Shown here: positions 9,141 to 18,277 of the stretch, piece by piece
Layout of the letters: each line of letters begins with the position of its first letter
Position numbering within the stretch: the stretch's first letter is position 1
NCBI GenBank assembly: GCA_016717855.1
Contig: JADKEV010000007.1
Location: 80,001-144,000 of the forward strand
Direction of reading: 5' to 3'
Source: Betaproteobacteria bacterium
GTDB lineage: Bacteria; Pseudomonadota; Gammaproteobacteria; Burkholderiales; Casimicrobiaceae
DNA: 64,000 bases
Program-made: the position numbers and the translations under genes
Notes under the pieces: model-generated
What the model saw: only the letters and a program-made list of their open reading frames with translations
Databases searched by the model: none
Told to the model about the DNA's origin: nothing

Positions 9141-9925
9141 ACAGGTCCGCCATCGCCGCGGGAACCCTGGCGGCCCTTGCCGTCCTCGCGGGTTGCGCGA
9201 TGCCCGTCGTCACCAGCGAACAGGCGTATACCAGGCAGCCCGGTCAGGACTCGCAGGCGCAGGCCAGGGCCCGTATCCACACCGAACTCAGCGCCGGATA
9301 CTACGCGCGAGCGCAATACGATGTCGCCCTGGAGGAGCTCAACAACGCGCTCCGGGAAGATCCTTCCTATGCGCCCGCGTTCGGCATGTTGGGCCTGGTC
9401 TACAGCGAGCTGCGCGACGACGCCCAGGCGGAACGCCATTTCCAGCGCGCGATCGACCTCAACCAACAGGACCCCGAGGTGCGCAACAACTACGGCTGGT
9501 TCCTGTGCCAGCGCGGGCGCGAGCCGCAGGCCCTCGGCCAGTTCGAGCTCGCGGTCAGGAACCCGTTCTACCGCACGCCCGACATGGCCCTGATCAATGC
9601 CGGCCGCTGCGCGGCGAAGATCGGCGACCGCAAGGGTGCCGAGGCATACCTGCAGCAGGCCCTGACGGTAGCGCCGGCCAGCGTGACGGCACAGTACCTG
9701 TTGACCGAGCTGGCGTACAAGGCGGGCGATCTGCAATTGGCGCGGACGCGCGTCCGTCCGATCGCGGCCGGCTCCGCGCCGGGTCCCGAGGCGCTGTTAC
9801 TCGCGATATGCATCGAGCGCAAGCTGGGCAACATGCCCGATGAAGCGAGCTACCTGTTCCAGCTGCGCCAGCGTTACCCGAATGCCAAGGAAGTGAAACT
9901 GATCGCCAGTGGCGGTTGCCAATGA
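9137..9925 (+). CDS. pilW: Type IV pilus biogenesis/stability lipoprotein PilW
   Basis: Outer-membrane lipoprotein with TPR repeats, related to PilF/PilW, which helps secretin multimerise for type IV pili. It has 262 residues. A lipoprotein signal ends at the lipobox LAGC (Cys about residue 20 in LAVLAGCAMPVV). TPR-type helices run from about 45 to 240, for example YYARAQYDVALEELNNAL and PEVRNNYGWFLCQRGR. The start overlaps the rlmN stop (ATGA) and its own stop overlaps rodZ in the same way, so translation is coupled. No other pilus genes are in the window; the rlmN-pilW-rodZ context is the usual home of this gene. Confidence 0.92.
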   Translation: MNRSAIAAGTLAALAVLAGCAMPVVTSEQAYTRQPGQDSQAQARARIHTELSAGYYARAQYDVALEELNNALREDPSYAPAFGMLGLVYSELRDDAQAERHFQRAIDLNQQDPEVRNNYGWFLCQRGREPQALGQFELAVRNPFYRTPDMALINAGRCAAKIGDRKGAEAYLQQALTVAPASVTAQYLLTELAYKAGDLQLARTRVRPIAAGSAPGPEALLLAICIERKLGNMPDEASYLFQLRQRYPNAKEVKLIASGGCQ

Positions 9926-10875
9926 CCGGTCCCGTGTTCGAGCAACCGGGCGTCCAGCCCGCGCCCGGGGCCATTGACGATGCGCCAAGCGCCGGTGCGC
10001 AGTTGCGCGCCCTTCGCGAGGCCGCCCAGCTCACGCTGGACGATGTCGCGCACCAGCTCAAGCTGGCGCGCCGGCAGGTGGTTGCCATCGAAAACGACGA
10101 TCTCGACGCTCTGCCGGGACCGACGTTTGTGCGCGGCTTCATCCGCAACTATGCGCGCCTGTTGCGCGTCGATGCCGAAGCGCTGCTGCAGGCAAGCAAC
10201 CTGGTCGCGCCCGCTGCCACCGCGCCAATCCAGCAGCTCGCCCCGACGATGGGAGAATTGCCGCTCGCCAATGGCGGGGGGCCGGCATGGGTGCGTTGGC
10301 TGATTCCCGTCGCGTTGATACTCGTGCTCATTGCCGGTGTCGCCTATTACGAATTCACGGTCGTGCCCGCTTCCGGGAAGAAGGCGCGCAAGGAGACCTC
10401 TGGCGCAGTCATCGCGCCGCCCGCAACATCCCCCGAGGACGCACCGCCGCCAGGCTCTGCGGCGGCCACGGAACCGGCCAGCCTGCCGCCGGTCGAGCCA
10501 CCGCCGAGCGTCGCGCCACAGGCGGCCCCCGCCGCGCAGGCGGCACCCGCAACGCCGCCCGTAACCGCCACGCAGGCGAACCCGCCGTCGACAGCGCCAG
10601 CCGCAGCCGCGGGTCAAAGTGTGGCCAGCGGACGCCTCGACTTCGAGTTCGCCGGCCCGTCTTGGGTCGAAGTTCGCGACGCACGCGGCGAAGTCCTGCT
10701 CCAGCGCGAGCTGGCTGCCGGAGACAGGCGTACTTTGACGGGCATGCTGCCGCTCACGCTGCGCATCGGCAACGCCAGCGTCGTGCGACTTCAATTCGAC
10801 GGAAACCCCGTCGACCTCGTGCCCCACACCCGTGCCGAGATTGCTCGTCTGACGCTTGCGGCGCCGCGCCCCTGA
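9922..10875 (+). CDS. rodZ: Cytoskeleton protein RodZ (HTH plus DUF4115)
   Basis: Membrane protein that links MreB to the elongasome and sets rod shape. It has 317 residues. An N-terminal Xre-type HTH domain (about residues 25-95: GAQLRALREAAQLTLDDVA and FVRGFIRNYARLL) is followed by a transmembrane segment (WLIPVALILVLIAGVAYY, near 131-148), a Pro/Ala-rich periplasmic linker and a C-terminal DUF4115 beta domain (SWVEVRDARGEVLLQREL). The ATG at 9922 overlaps the pilW stop; a frame start six bases earlier is less likely. ispG starts just beyond its end. Confidence 0.93.
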   Translation: MTGPVFEQPGVQPAPGAIDDAPSAGAQLRALREAAQLTLDDVAHQLKLARRQVVAIENDDLDALPGPTFVRGFIRNYARLLRVDAEALLQASNLVAPAATAPIQQLAPTMGELPLANGGGPAWVRWLIPVALILVLIAGVAYYEFTVVPASGKKARKETSGAVIAPPATSPEDAPPPGSAAATEPASLPPVEPPPSVAPQAAPAAQAAPATPPVTATQANPPSTAPAAAAGQSVASGRLDFEFAGPSWVEVRDARGEVLLQRELAAGDRRTLTGMLPLTLRIGNASVVRLQFDGNPVDLVPHTRAEIARLTLAAPRP

Positions 10876-10879
10876 CGCC

Positions 10880-12187
10880 ATGGGACAGCGCTCAATCCTG
10901 CGTCGGCAGACGCGCCAGGTCGATGTCGGCGGCGTGAAGCTCGGCGGCGACGCGCCGATCGTCGTGCAAAGCATGACCAATACCGACACCGCCGATGCGG
11001 CCGCGACGGCCGCGCAGGTCCTCGCGCTTGCCCGCGCCGGCTCGGAGTTGGTGCGACTGACCGTCGACACGATGGCCGCGGCGGCGCAGGTCGCGCGCAT
11101 CCGTGACCTGCTCGCGCGGCAGGGTTGCCATGTCCCATTGATCGGCGACTTCCACTTCAACGGTCACAAACTGCTGGCCGCGCATCCCGAGTGCGCCGAG
11201 GCCCTCGCCAAGTACCGCATCAATCCAGGCAACGTAGGCAAGGGCAGCAAGCGCGACACGCAGTTCGCCGAGATGATCGAATTCGCCTGCGCCAATGACA
11301 AGCCGGTGCGCATCGGCGTGAACTGGGGAAGCCTCGACCAGGATCTGCTGGCGCGCATGATGGACGACAACGCCGGACTGGATGACCCGCGTCCGGCGCC
11401 GGCGGTGATGCGCTCCGCGTTGATCGAGTCCGCGGTCGCTTCGGCGCAGCGGGCCGAGGAACTCGGCCAGCCCCGCAACCGGATCGTGATCTCCTGCAAG
11501 GTCAGCGACGTCCAGGATCTGATCGCGGCCTATCGCGATTTGAGCCGGCGCTGCGACTATCCGCTGCACCTGGGATTGACCGAGGCCGGAATGGGTTCCA
11601 AGGGAATCGTCGCTTCGACCGCGGCCATGGCGGTGCTGCTGCAGGAGGGCATCGGCGACACCATCCGCATTTCCCTCACGCCCGAACCGGGCGGCGACCG
11701 CACGCGCGAAGTGATCGTCGCGCAGGAATTGCTGCAGACGATGGGCTTTCGTTCGTTCGCGCCGCTGGTCACCGCCTGCCCGGGCTGCGGACGCACGACC
11801 AGCACGACCTTTCAGGCGCTGGCCGCCAGCATCCAGACCTACCTGCGCGAACAGATGCCGGTCTGGAAGGCGCGGTACCCCGGCGTCGAGGCAATGGCTG
11901 TCGCGGTGATGGGTTGCGTCGTCAACGGCCCCGGCGAATCGAAGATGGCGAACATCGGGATCAGCCTTCCCGGAACAGGCGAGACGCCGGTGGCGCCGGT
12001 GTACGAAGATGGCGCGAAGACCGTCACGCTCAAGGGCGAACGCATTGCCGAGGAGTTCCAGCAATTGGTCGAAGCCTACGTCAGGAGGACCTATCGCCCG
12101 GGCGCGGAGCCGGCCGGTGGGGAGCCCGACGCAGGAGCGGCGGGCGCGCGCGCCCGGTCCGTGATTCCGCTCAAGGTTGCCGGATGA
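10880..12187 (+). CDS. ispG: 4-hydroxy-3-methylbut-2-enyl diphosphate synthase (flavodoxin), IspG
   Basis: Iron-sulphur enzyme of the MEP isoprenoid pathway, converting methylerythritol cyclodiphosphate to HMBPP. It has 435 residues, within the proteobacterial range. The family opening RRQTRQVDVGGVKLGGDAPIVVQSMTNTDT lies just after the ATG at 10880. The 4Fe-4S cluster ligands are in CPGCGRTTSTTF and the GCVVNGPGES motif. The start is 4 bases after the rodZ stop, and the stop overlaps hisS (ATGA). A C-terminal Ala/Gly-rich tail of about 30 residues is a little longer than usual. Confidence 0.97.
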   Translation: MGQRSILRRQTRQVDVGGVKLGGDAPIVVQSMTNTDTADAAATAAQVLALARAGSELVRLTVDTMAAAAQVARIRDLLARQGCHVPLIGDFHFNGHKLLAAHPECAEALAKYRINPGNVGKGSKRDTQFAEMIEFACANDKPVRIGVNWGSLDQDLLARMMDDNAGLDDPRPAPAVMRSALIESAVASAQRAEELGQPRNRIVISCKVSDVQDLIAAYRDLSRRCDYPLHLGLTEAGMGSKGIVASTAAMAVLLQEGIGDTIRISLTPEPGGDRTREVIVAQELLQTMGFRSFAPLVTACPGCGRTTSTTFQALAASIQTYLREQMPVWKARYPGVEAMAVAVMGCVVNGPGESKMANIGISLPGTGETPVAPVYEDGAKTVTLKGERIAEEFQQLVEAYVRRTYRPGAEPAGGEPDAGAAGARARSVIPLKVAG

Positions 12188-13476
12188 CGCAGATGGTGAT
12201 GCCGACGGCCAGTCCCGCCCTGCAAGCGGTGAAAGGCATGAACGACCTGCTGCCGGATGAGGCCGGCACCTGGGAGTTTTTTGAGGACACCGTCCGCGGG
12301 GTGTTCCGGCAGTACGGCTACCGGCTGATCCGCACGCCCATCGTGGAGCCGACTGCGCTGTTCGTGCGCAGCATCGGCGAAGTCACCGACATCGTCGAGA
12401 AGGAGATGTACTCGTTCGTCGACAGCATGAACGGCGACGCGCTGACGCTGCGCCCCGAGGCCACCGCCGGGATCGTTCGCGCGGCGATCGAGCACAATCT
12501 CCTGTACAACGGGCCGCAGCGCGTGTGGACCATAGGACCGATGTTCCGGCACGAGCGTCCGCAGAAAGGCCGTTACCGCCAGTTCTACCAGTTCGACGTA
12601 GAGGCGCTCGGGTTCGAGGGCCCGGATGTCGATGCCGAGCAGATTGTCATGCTGGCGCGCCTGTGGCAGAAACTGGGGCTGGACGGTGTCGAGCTGCAGC
12701 TCAACAGCATCGGCGACGCCGTCGAGCGCCGCATTCACCGCGAGCAGCTGATCCGCCATTTCGGCGCCAGCGAAGACGCGCTCGATGCGGACGCCCGGCG
12801 CCGGCTGCACACGAATCCCCTGCGCATCCTCGATAGCAAGAACCCGGCAATGCAAAAGCTGATCGGCGATGCGCCGCGGCTTCTCGACCTGCTGGGCGAT
12901 GCATCGCGCGCGCACTTCGACGGCCTGCAATCGCTGCTGAAGGACGCCGGCATCGCCTATGCGGTCAATCCCCGGCTGGTGCGCGGCATGGACTATTACA
13001 ACCGCACGGTCTTCGAGTTCGTCGCGCCCATAGGCGGCGCGCCGTTGACCATCACCGGCGGGGGGCGGTACGACGGTTTGTTCGCGCAGCTGGGCGGCAA
13101 GCCGGCGCCCGCTACCGGGTTCGGCATGGGCATCGAGCGGGTAATCCTGGCGTTGCAGGAGCGCGGCTCTGGCCCGGGGACGACCCCCGATGCGTACGTG
13201 ATCCATGCCGGCGCCGGCGCCGCGGGCCTTGCCAACCGCGCGGCCGAAGCGCTGCGCGACGCCGGCTACGCCGTCGTCGTCCATGCGGGCGGCGGCAGCT
13301 TCAAGTCGCAGATGAAAAAGGCCGACGGGAGCGGTGCGCGCCTCGCGCTGATCGTCGGTGAGGACGAGGCGGCGGCCGGCGAAATCAGTATCAAGCCATT
13401 GCGCGAGCCCGGGGAGCAGCGCCGCCTGTCCATCGCCGCGCTGCGCGAACAATTTGCGGCACTACTACAACATTAG
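12184..13476 (+). CDS. hisS: Histidyl-tRNA synthetase
   Basis: Class II aminoacyl-tRNA synthetase charging tRNA-His. It has 430 residues. It shows the HisRS opening LQAVKGMNDLLPDE, motif 2 (RVWTIGPMFRHERPQKGRYRQFYQ, split here as family context), and the histidine-specific LVRGMDYYNRTVFE and GGRYDGL blocks. Motif 3 is GFGMGIERV. The anticodon-binding domain follows from about residue 330. The ATG at 12184 overlaps the ispG stop; longer frames upstream lie inside ispG and are not credible. The following yfgM-like gene begins 8 bases later. Confidence 0.97.
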   Translation: MTQMVMPTASPALQAVKGMNDLLPDEAGTWEFFEDTVRGVFRQYGYRLIRTPIVEPTALFVRSIGEVTDIVEKEMYSFVDSMNGDALTLRPEATAGIVRAAIEHNLLYNGPQRVWTIGPMFRHERPQKGRYRQFYQFDVEALGFEGPDVDAEQIVMLARLWQKLGLDGVELQLNSIGDAVERRIHREQLIRHFGASEDALDADARRRLHTNPLRILDSKNPAMQKLIGDAPRLLDLLGDASRAHFDGLQSLLKDAGIAYAVNPRLVRGMDYYNRTVFEFVAPIGGAPLTITGGGRYDGLFAQLGGKPAPATGFGMGIERVILALQERGSGPGTTPDAYVIHAGAGAAGLANRAAEALRDAGYAVVVHAGGGSFKSQMKKADGSGARLALIVGEDEAAAGEISIKPLREPGEQRRLSIAALREQFAALLQH

Positions 13477-13484
13477 GAACCGAC

Positions 13485-14123
13485 ATGGCTGTATACGATT
13501 TGGAAGAACAGGAAAAGCTATCCGCCCTGCAGGCCTGGTGGGAGGCTTACGGCAAGTACGTGACGGGGGTCGTCACGGTGCTGTGCATGGTCATCATAGC
13601 GGTGCAGGGATGGCGCTGGTATTCGCGATCGCAATCCGAGAAGGCGGCCGTCCTGTACAACGCCATCAGCCAGGCCGCCGCCACCAGCGCGCTGGACAAG
13701 GCCAAGGACGCGGGCGCGCAGCTGCTCGACAAGTATCCGGGCAGCGCGTACGCATCGCGCGGGGCGCTGCTGCTGGCGAAACTGGCAGTCGATGCCAACG
13801 ACAAGGCACTGGCCAAGACACATCTCCAGTGGGTGATCGATCGCGCGTCGGAAGACGAACTCAAGCAGATCGCGCGGCTGCGCTTCGCGTACGTGCTGCT
13901 CGACGAAAAGGCCTACGATGACGCGTTGCGCACCCTCGATGCCAAGCACGATGAGCAACTGGATGGCCTGTATGCGGACGCGAAGGGAGACATCCTTGCC
14001 GCGTCCGGCAAGACCGGGGAAGCCCGCGCGGCCTACCAGGCGGCGCTGCTCAAGCTGGATCCAAAAGGCGCGCACCGCGGCTATGTCCAGCTGAAGCTCG
14101 ACAGCCTCGGTGAATCGAAATGA
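13485..14123 (+). CDS. yfgM: YfgM-type tetratricopeptide membrane protein (SecYEG ancillary)
   Basis: Inner-membrane protein with a short cytoplasmic N-terminus, one transmembrane helix (VTGVVTVLCMVIIAVQGWRW, about residues 25-44) and a periplasmic TPR-like domain (TPR_21). It has 212 residues. In E. coli YfgM binds the Sec translocon and PpiD and helps secreted proteins fold. The sequence begins MAVYDLEEQEKLSALQAWWEAYG, typical of the family. Position between hisS and bamB is conserved across proteobacteria, which supports the call. Its stop overlaps the bamB ATG. Confidence 0.9.
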   Translation: MAVYDLEEQEKLSALQAWWEAYGKYVTGVVTVLCMVIIAVQGWRWYSRSQSEKAAVLYNAISQAAATSALDKAKDAGAQLLDKYPGSAYASRGALLLAKLAVDANDKALAKTHLQWVIDRASEDELKQIARLRFAYVLLDEKAYDDALRTLDAKHDEQLDGLYADAKGDILAASGKTGEARAAYQAALLKLDPKGAHRGYVQLKLDSLGESK

Positions 14124-15283
14124 AGGCGGCCGGCTGTGTTCCCCTGGGCAGGCCCCTGGCGCTGGCGGGTCTGCTCGCCGCCTGCGCGTTCATGCTGCCG
14201 GGTTGTTCCTGGTTGTCGGGCAAGGATGAAAAACCACCCGCGCCGCTGCCTGACATCAAAGCAACCGCGGCCGGACGGGTGGCATGGCAACAACCGCTCA
14301 ATGCGGCCGGCCAGCCGGGGTTCACCCCGGCCGTCGCGCCGGGCGCCGTATACGCTGCAACGCCAGACGGATCGCTGGCGAGTTTCGATCCGGCGACCGG
14401 CAGGCTCAATTGGCGCATCAACGCGGGGACCAGGCTCTCCGCCGGAGTCGGCGCCGACGCCGGCACGGTCGTGGTCGGGACGGCCAAGGGCGACGTGCTT
14501 GCCTTCGACAACGCCGGCAAGCCGCTGTGGAAGTCGCGCATTTCGAGCGAAGTGCTGGGACCGCCCCGGATCGGCGACAAGACCGTGGTCGTCTGGTCCG
14601 GCGACGGCAACGTATTCGGATTGGCCGCCGCTGACGGCGCCAGGCGCTGGGTCCTGCAGCGGGCCATGCCGGCGCTCTCGGTGCGCAACCAGGCCGGCGG
14701 CATCATCGCCCGTGGGGGCGTGTTCCTGGGTGTAGCCGGCGGCAAGCTGCTGGCGTTCGACCTCGAGCGCGGAGTCCTGGGCTGGGAAGGCACGGTTGCG
14801 CAACCCAAGGGCGCGACGGAACTCGAGCGCATCGCGGACATCACCAGCATGCCGGCGATCGGCACGACGTCGGTGTGCGCCGCCGCCTACCAGGGTCGCG
14901 TGGCCTGTTTCGAACCCAAGCGCGGAACCTTCCTCTGGTCGCGCGACATTCCTGGCAAGGACGGCGTGCTGCTCGACAACCGCCACCTCTACATCACCGA
15001 CGACAAAGGCGCGGTGCATGCGCTGGACCAGGATACCGGGGCGTCGGTGTGGAAACAGGACAAGCTGGTCTCGCGCTCGCCGGGCGGGCCCCAGTTGATC
15101 GGCGATTACCTGGCGGTGGTCGACTATGAAGGCTACGCGCACCTGCTCAGCCGCAACGACGGATCGCTGGTTGGACGCATCGCGACTGACGGCAGCCCGG
15201 CGACGGCGCAGCCCGTTGCGCTCAATGACGGCATTCTGGTGCAGACCCGGCGTGGCGGACTCTTCCATCTTGTCGCGCAATGA
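14120..15283 (+). CDS. bamB: Outer membrane protein assembly factor BamB
   Basis: Lipoprotein subunit of the BAM complex, an eight-bladed beta-propeller that binds BamA and assists beta-barrel insertion. It has 387 residues. The lipobox is LPGC (MLPGCSWLSG, about Cys 29). PQQ-type propeller repeats recur, for example DGSLASFDPATGRLNWR, KGDVLAFDNAGKPLWKS and RGTFLWSRDI. The ATG at 14120 overlaps the yfgM stop. It is followed by der after a 96-base G+C-rich gap without a visible gene. Confidence 0.95.
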   Translation: MKAAGCVPLGRPLALAGLLAACAFMLPGCSWLSGKDEKPPAPLPDIKATAAGRVAWQQPLNAAGQPGFTPAVAPGAVYAATPDGSLASFDPATGRLNWRINAGTRLSAGVGADAGTVVVGTAKGDVLAFDNAGKPLWKSRISSEVLGPPRIGDKTVVVWSGDGNVFGLAAADGARRWVLQRAMPALSVRNQAGGIIARGGVFLGVAGGKLLAFDLERGVLGWEGTVAQPKGATELERIADITSMPAIGTTSVCAAAYQGRVACFEPKRGTFLWSRDIPGKDGVLLDNRHLYITDDKGAVHALDQDTGASVWKQDKLVSRSPGGPQLIGDYLAVVDYEGYAHLLSRNDGSLVGRIATDGSPATAQPVALNDGILVQTRRGGLFHLVAQ

Positions 15284-15379
15284 TGCCACGCCCGTGAGCA
15301 AGTCTTCGCAGGCGACCGTCACGCGGCGCCGCGCGCTGCCGCGGCGCGGCCGGACGGCATCCTGCGCCGGGGCGTCGCA

Positions 15380-16723
15380 GTGAAGCCCATCGTCGTGCTG
15401 GTCGGCCGGCCCAACGTCGGCAAGTCCACGCTGTTCAACCGGATGACCAGGACGCGCGACGCCATCGTCGCCGACTATCCGGGACTGACCCGCGACCGCC
15501 ACTACGGCCACGGCCGCGGCGGCGGCAAGCCCTATCTGGTCATCGACACGGGCGGATTCGAACCCGTGACCAAGACGGGGATCATGGCGGCGATGGCCAG
15601 GCAGACGCGCCAGGCGATGGACGAAGGCGATGTCATCATCTTCCTGGTCGACGGCCGCGAAGGACTGATGCCCGACGACAAGACCATTGCCGAACTGATC
15701 CGCAAGAGCGGCCGCCGTTACCTGCTGGCGGTGAACAAGGCCGAAGGAATGATCCGCGAGCGCGTCGTCGCGGATTTTTTCGAGCTGGGCCTGGGCGAGC
15801 CGCTCCCGATCTCCTCGGCACATGGCGAAAATGTCCAGGAGCTGATCGAACTTGCTCTGGAGGATTTCCCGACCGAGGACGACGACGAGGAACGGGCCGG
15901 CACTGTGAAGCGACCCCGGATCGCGATTGTGGGCCGGCCGAATGTCGGCAAATCGACGCTCGTGAATACGTTGCTGGGAGAAGAACGCGTCATCGCCTTC
16001 GACGAACCGGGGACGACCCGGGACTCGATCTATCTGGACTTCGAGCGCAGCGGCGAGCCGTACACGCTGATCGACACCGCGGGCGTGCGCCGCCGCGGCA
16101 AGGTCACGGAAGCGATCGAGAAGTTCTCGGTCATCAAGACACTCCAGGCCATCGACGATGCCAACGTAGTGGTGCTGCTGCTGGATGCCCGGCAGGACGT
16201 GGGTGACCAGGACGCGCATATCGCGGGCTTCATCCTCGAGGCCGGGCGGGCGCTGGTGGTCGGCATCAACAAGTGGGACGGCCTGCCGGCGGAACAGCGG
16301 GAGCACATCAAGCGGGAGTTCGACCGCAAGCTGGGCTTCCTCGCGTTTGCCAGGCATCACTACATCTCGGCGCTGGATGGCACCGGCATCAACGAGCTGT
16401 TCGCCTCGATCAAGCAGGCCTTTGCCGCGGCGAATGCGAAGCTCGCCACGCCGCGCCTGACGCGGACGCTGCAGCTGGCGGTGCAGCGGCAGCAGCCGCC
16501 GCGCGACGGGCTCGGCCGCCCCAAGCTGCGCTACGCCCACCAGGGCGGGATGAATCCCCCGATCGTCGTCATTCACGGTTCGGCGCTGCACGCGATTCCG
16601 GAGTCGTACAAGCGTTACCTGGAACATTTTTTCCGCGACGCGTTCAAATTGCAGGGCACTCCCTTGGTCGTGCAATTCAAGAGCGGCCACAATCCATTTG
16701 CTGGGCGTCCCAAGCGTTCTTGA
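15380..16723 (+). CDS. der: Ribosome biogenesis GTPase Der
   Basis: Essential GTPase with two tandem G domains and a KH-like C-terminal domain, needed for 50S maturation. It has 447 residues. GRPNVGKST occurs twice, near residues 9-17 and 187-195. Each is followed by its switch and base-recognition motifs (DTGGFE, NKAEG; DTAGVRRRG, NKWD). The C-terminal domain ends GHNPFAGRPKRS. The start is a GTG at 15380 (GTGAAGCCC), giving the family opening KPIVVLVGRPNVGKSTLFN; there is no ATG nearby. It lies between bamB and hfq as in many betaproteobacteria. Confidence 0.97.
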   Translation: MKPIVVLVGRPNVGKSTLFNRMTRTRDAIVADYPGLTRDRHYGHGRGGGKPYLVIDTGGFEPVTKTGIMAAMARQTRQAMDEGDVIIFLVDGREGLMPDDKTIAELIRKSGRRYLLAVNKAEGMIRERVVADFFELGLGEPLPISSAHGENVQELIELALEDFPTEDDDEERAGTVKRPRIAIVGRPNVGKSTLVNTLLGEERVIAFDEPGTTRDSIYLDFERSGEPYTLIDTAGVRRRGKVTEAIEKFSVIKTLQAIDDANVVVLLLDARQDVGDQDAHIAGFILEAGRALVVGINKWDGLPAEQREHIKREFDRKLGFLAFARHHYISALDGTGINELFASIKQAFAAANAKLATPRLTRTLQLAVQRQQPPRDGLGRPKLRYAHQGGMNPPIVVIHGSALHAIPESYKRYLEHFFRDAFKLQGTPLVVQFKSGHNPFAGRPKRS

Positions 16724-16749
16724 ATTGGCGTTTCGAGGCCCCATCTGCA

Positions 16750-16779
16750 TTGGCGCAAGGCCGGAAAATCGAGTAAAGT
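16750..16779 (+). promoter_or_regulatory. Candidate hfq promoter
   Basis: TTGGCG at 16750-16755 and TAAAGT at 16774-16779 are separated by 18 bases, in an A-rich patch between der and hfq. The distance to the hfq start (62 bases) is reasonable. Predicted by eye only. Confidence 0.4.
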
Positions 16780-16841
16780 GAATGCCCCGCGGACGGCTGT
16801 TTTCCGCGTGGACTTGTCGACATAACAATGGAGTCAATACC

Positions 16842-17084
16842 ATGAGCACCAAAGGGCAACTGTTACAAGACCCGTTCTTGAACCAGCTTCGCAAGGAGCA
16901 TGTGCAGGTCTCCATCTACCTGGTCAACGGCATCAAGCTTCAGGGCCAGATCGAATCCTTCGACCAGTACGTCGTGTTGCTGAAGAACACGGTCACCCAG
17001 ATGGTCTACAAGCACGCGATCTCCACCGTCGTTCCGGCCCGCGCGATCACCCTGCCCCACGCCGACGCCCCGGCCGAGGCCTGA
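16842..17084 (+). CDS. hfq: RNA chaperone Hfq
   Basis: Sm-like hexameric RNA-binding protein that pairs small RNAs with mRNAs. It has 80 residues, of which about 70 are the conserved core: MSTKGQLLQDPFLNQLRKEHV, the IKLQGQIESFDQYVVLLKN Sm1 region and YKHAISTVVP Sm2 region. The C-terminal tail is very short, as in many betaproteobacteria. The ATG at 16842 follows GGAG in AATGGAGTCAATACC; a 20-residue upstream extension is not family-like. hflX follows after 44 bases, giving the conserved hfq-hflX-hflK-hflC arrangement. Confidence 0.98.
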   Translation: MSTKGQLLQDPFLNQLRKEHVQVSIYLVNGIKLQGQIESFDQYVVLLKNTVTQMVYKHAISTVVPARAITLPHADAPAEA

Positions 17085-17128
17085 TCTGCCCCACCCTCCC
17101 GCGCGCCGCGACCCCGGCCCATTGCATC

Positions 17129-18268
17129 ATGTTTGAACGCCATCAGGGCGGCGACAGCGCCATCCTGGTTCAGCTCGACTTCGGCGCCGGCAATCCGGCC
17201 GCCGACCTGGTCGAGCTCAACGAGCTGGCGCGCTCGGCGGGCGCCCGGATCGCCGGCGTCGTGACGGGCCGGCGGCAGCGGCCGGACGCCGCGCTCTTTG
17301 CGGGTTCCGGCAAGGTCGGCGAGATCGCCGCACTGTGCCGGGAAACCGGCGCGGAGCTCGTCATCTTCAACCATCCGTTGTCGGGGGCGCAGGAGCGCAA
17401 CCTGGAGCGCGCGCTCGAGTGCCGCGTGGTCGACCGGGTGACGCTGATACTGGACATCTTCGCGCTGCGCGCCAAGAGCGCGGAAGGCAAGCTCCAGGTC
17501 GAGCTGGCCCAACTCGAACATCTGGCGACCCGGCTGGTTCGCGGCTGGACCCACCTCGAACGCCAGCGCGGCGGCATCGGCCAGCGCGGCCCGGGCGAAA
17601 CGCAGCTGGAGACGGACCGCCAGCTGCTGCGCGCGCGCATCAAGGCCCTCAAGGAACGACAGGCCAGGGTGGCCACGCAACGCGCGACGCAGCGCCGCGC
17701 ACGCCAGCGCAGCGAGGCCCGGAACGTGGCAATCGTGGGCTACACCAATGCCGGCAAGTCGACACTGTTCAATCGCCTGACGCGGGAAAATGTCTACGCC
17801 GCCGACCAGCTGTTCGCCACGCTCGACACGACGCTGCGGCGCGTCCATTCCGCGGGCTCCGAGCCAGTCGTGCTTTCCGATACCGTGGGCTTCATCCGCG
17901 ATTTGCCCCACGGACTGGTCGCCGCCTTCCGCGCCACCTTGCAGGAAGCCATCGAGGCCGATCTGCTGTTGCATGTGATCGACGCCAGCCATCCGGAACA
18001 CGCGATGCAGACGGAGGCGGTGCAGGGAGTGCTCGCCGAGATCGGCGCCGAAACCGTCCCGCAGATTCATGTGCTGAACAAGTGCGATCTGGCGGGGCTG
18101 CCGCCGGGAATCGAGCGAAATGAGTATGGTAAGATTCGCACGATCCGCCTGAGTGCGCTGACCGGCGCCGGCTGCGATGCCGTGCACCAGTTGTTCGCAG
18201 AAACTTTCCCGTCGCCCGCCCACGGGCAGGTCGTTCCCGACGAATCCACCACCATGCAGACCACCTGA
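17129..18268 (+). CDS. hflX: Ribosome-rescue GTPase HflX
   Basis: GTPase that splits stalled ribosomes under stress. It has 379 residues. An N-terminal HflX-specific domain (residues 1-160) is followed by a helical linker with the family motif RGGIGQRGPGETQLETDRQ and a G domain. The Walker A GYTNAGKST is near residue 204, DTVGFIRDLPH is G3, and NKCD is G4. It sits between hfq and hflK, the typical position, and hflK begins 9 bases after its stop. Confidence 0.97.
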   Translation: MFERHQGGDSAILVQLDFGAGNPAADLVELNELARSAGARIAGVVTGRRQRPDAALFAGSGKVGEIAALCRETGAELVIFNHPLSGAQERNLERALECRVVDRVTLILDIFALRAKSAEGKLQVELAQLEHLATRLVRGWTHLERQRGGIGQRGPGETQLETDRQLLRARIKALKERQARVATQRATQRRARQRSEARNVAIVGYTNAGKSTLFNRLTRENVYAADQLFATLDTTLRRVHSAGSEPVVLSDTVGFIRDLPHGLVAAFRATLQEAIEADLLLHVIDASHPEHAMQTEAVQGVLAEIGAETVPQIHVLNKCDLAGLPPGIERNEYGKIRTIRLSALTGAGCDAVHQLFAETFPSPAHGQVVPDESTTMQTT

Positions 18269-18277
18269 TCAATCGCC

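Noticed and set aside
14081..16915. Minus-strand open frame of 944 residues
   Set aside because: Shadow of bamB, der and the hfq start on the plus strand, which show clear families; the minus frame has no motif or ribosome site and only reflects high G+C.
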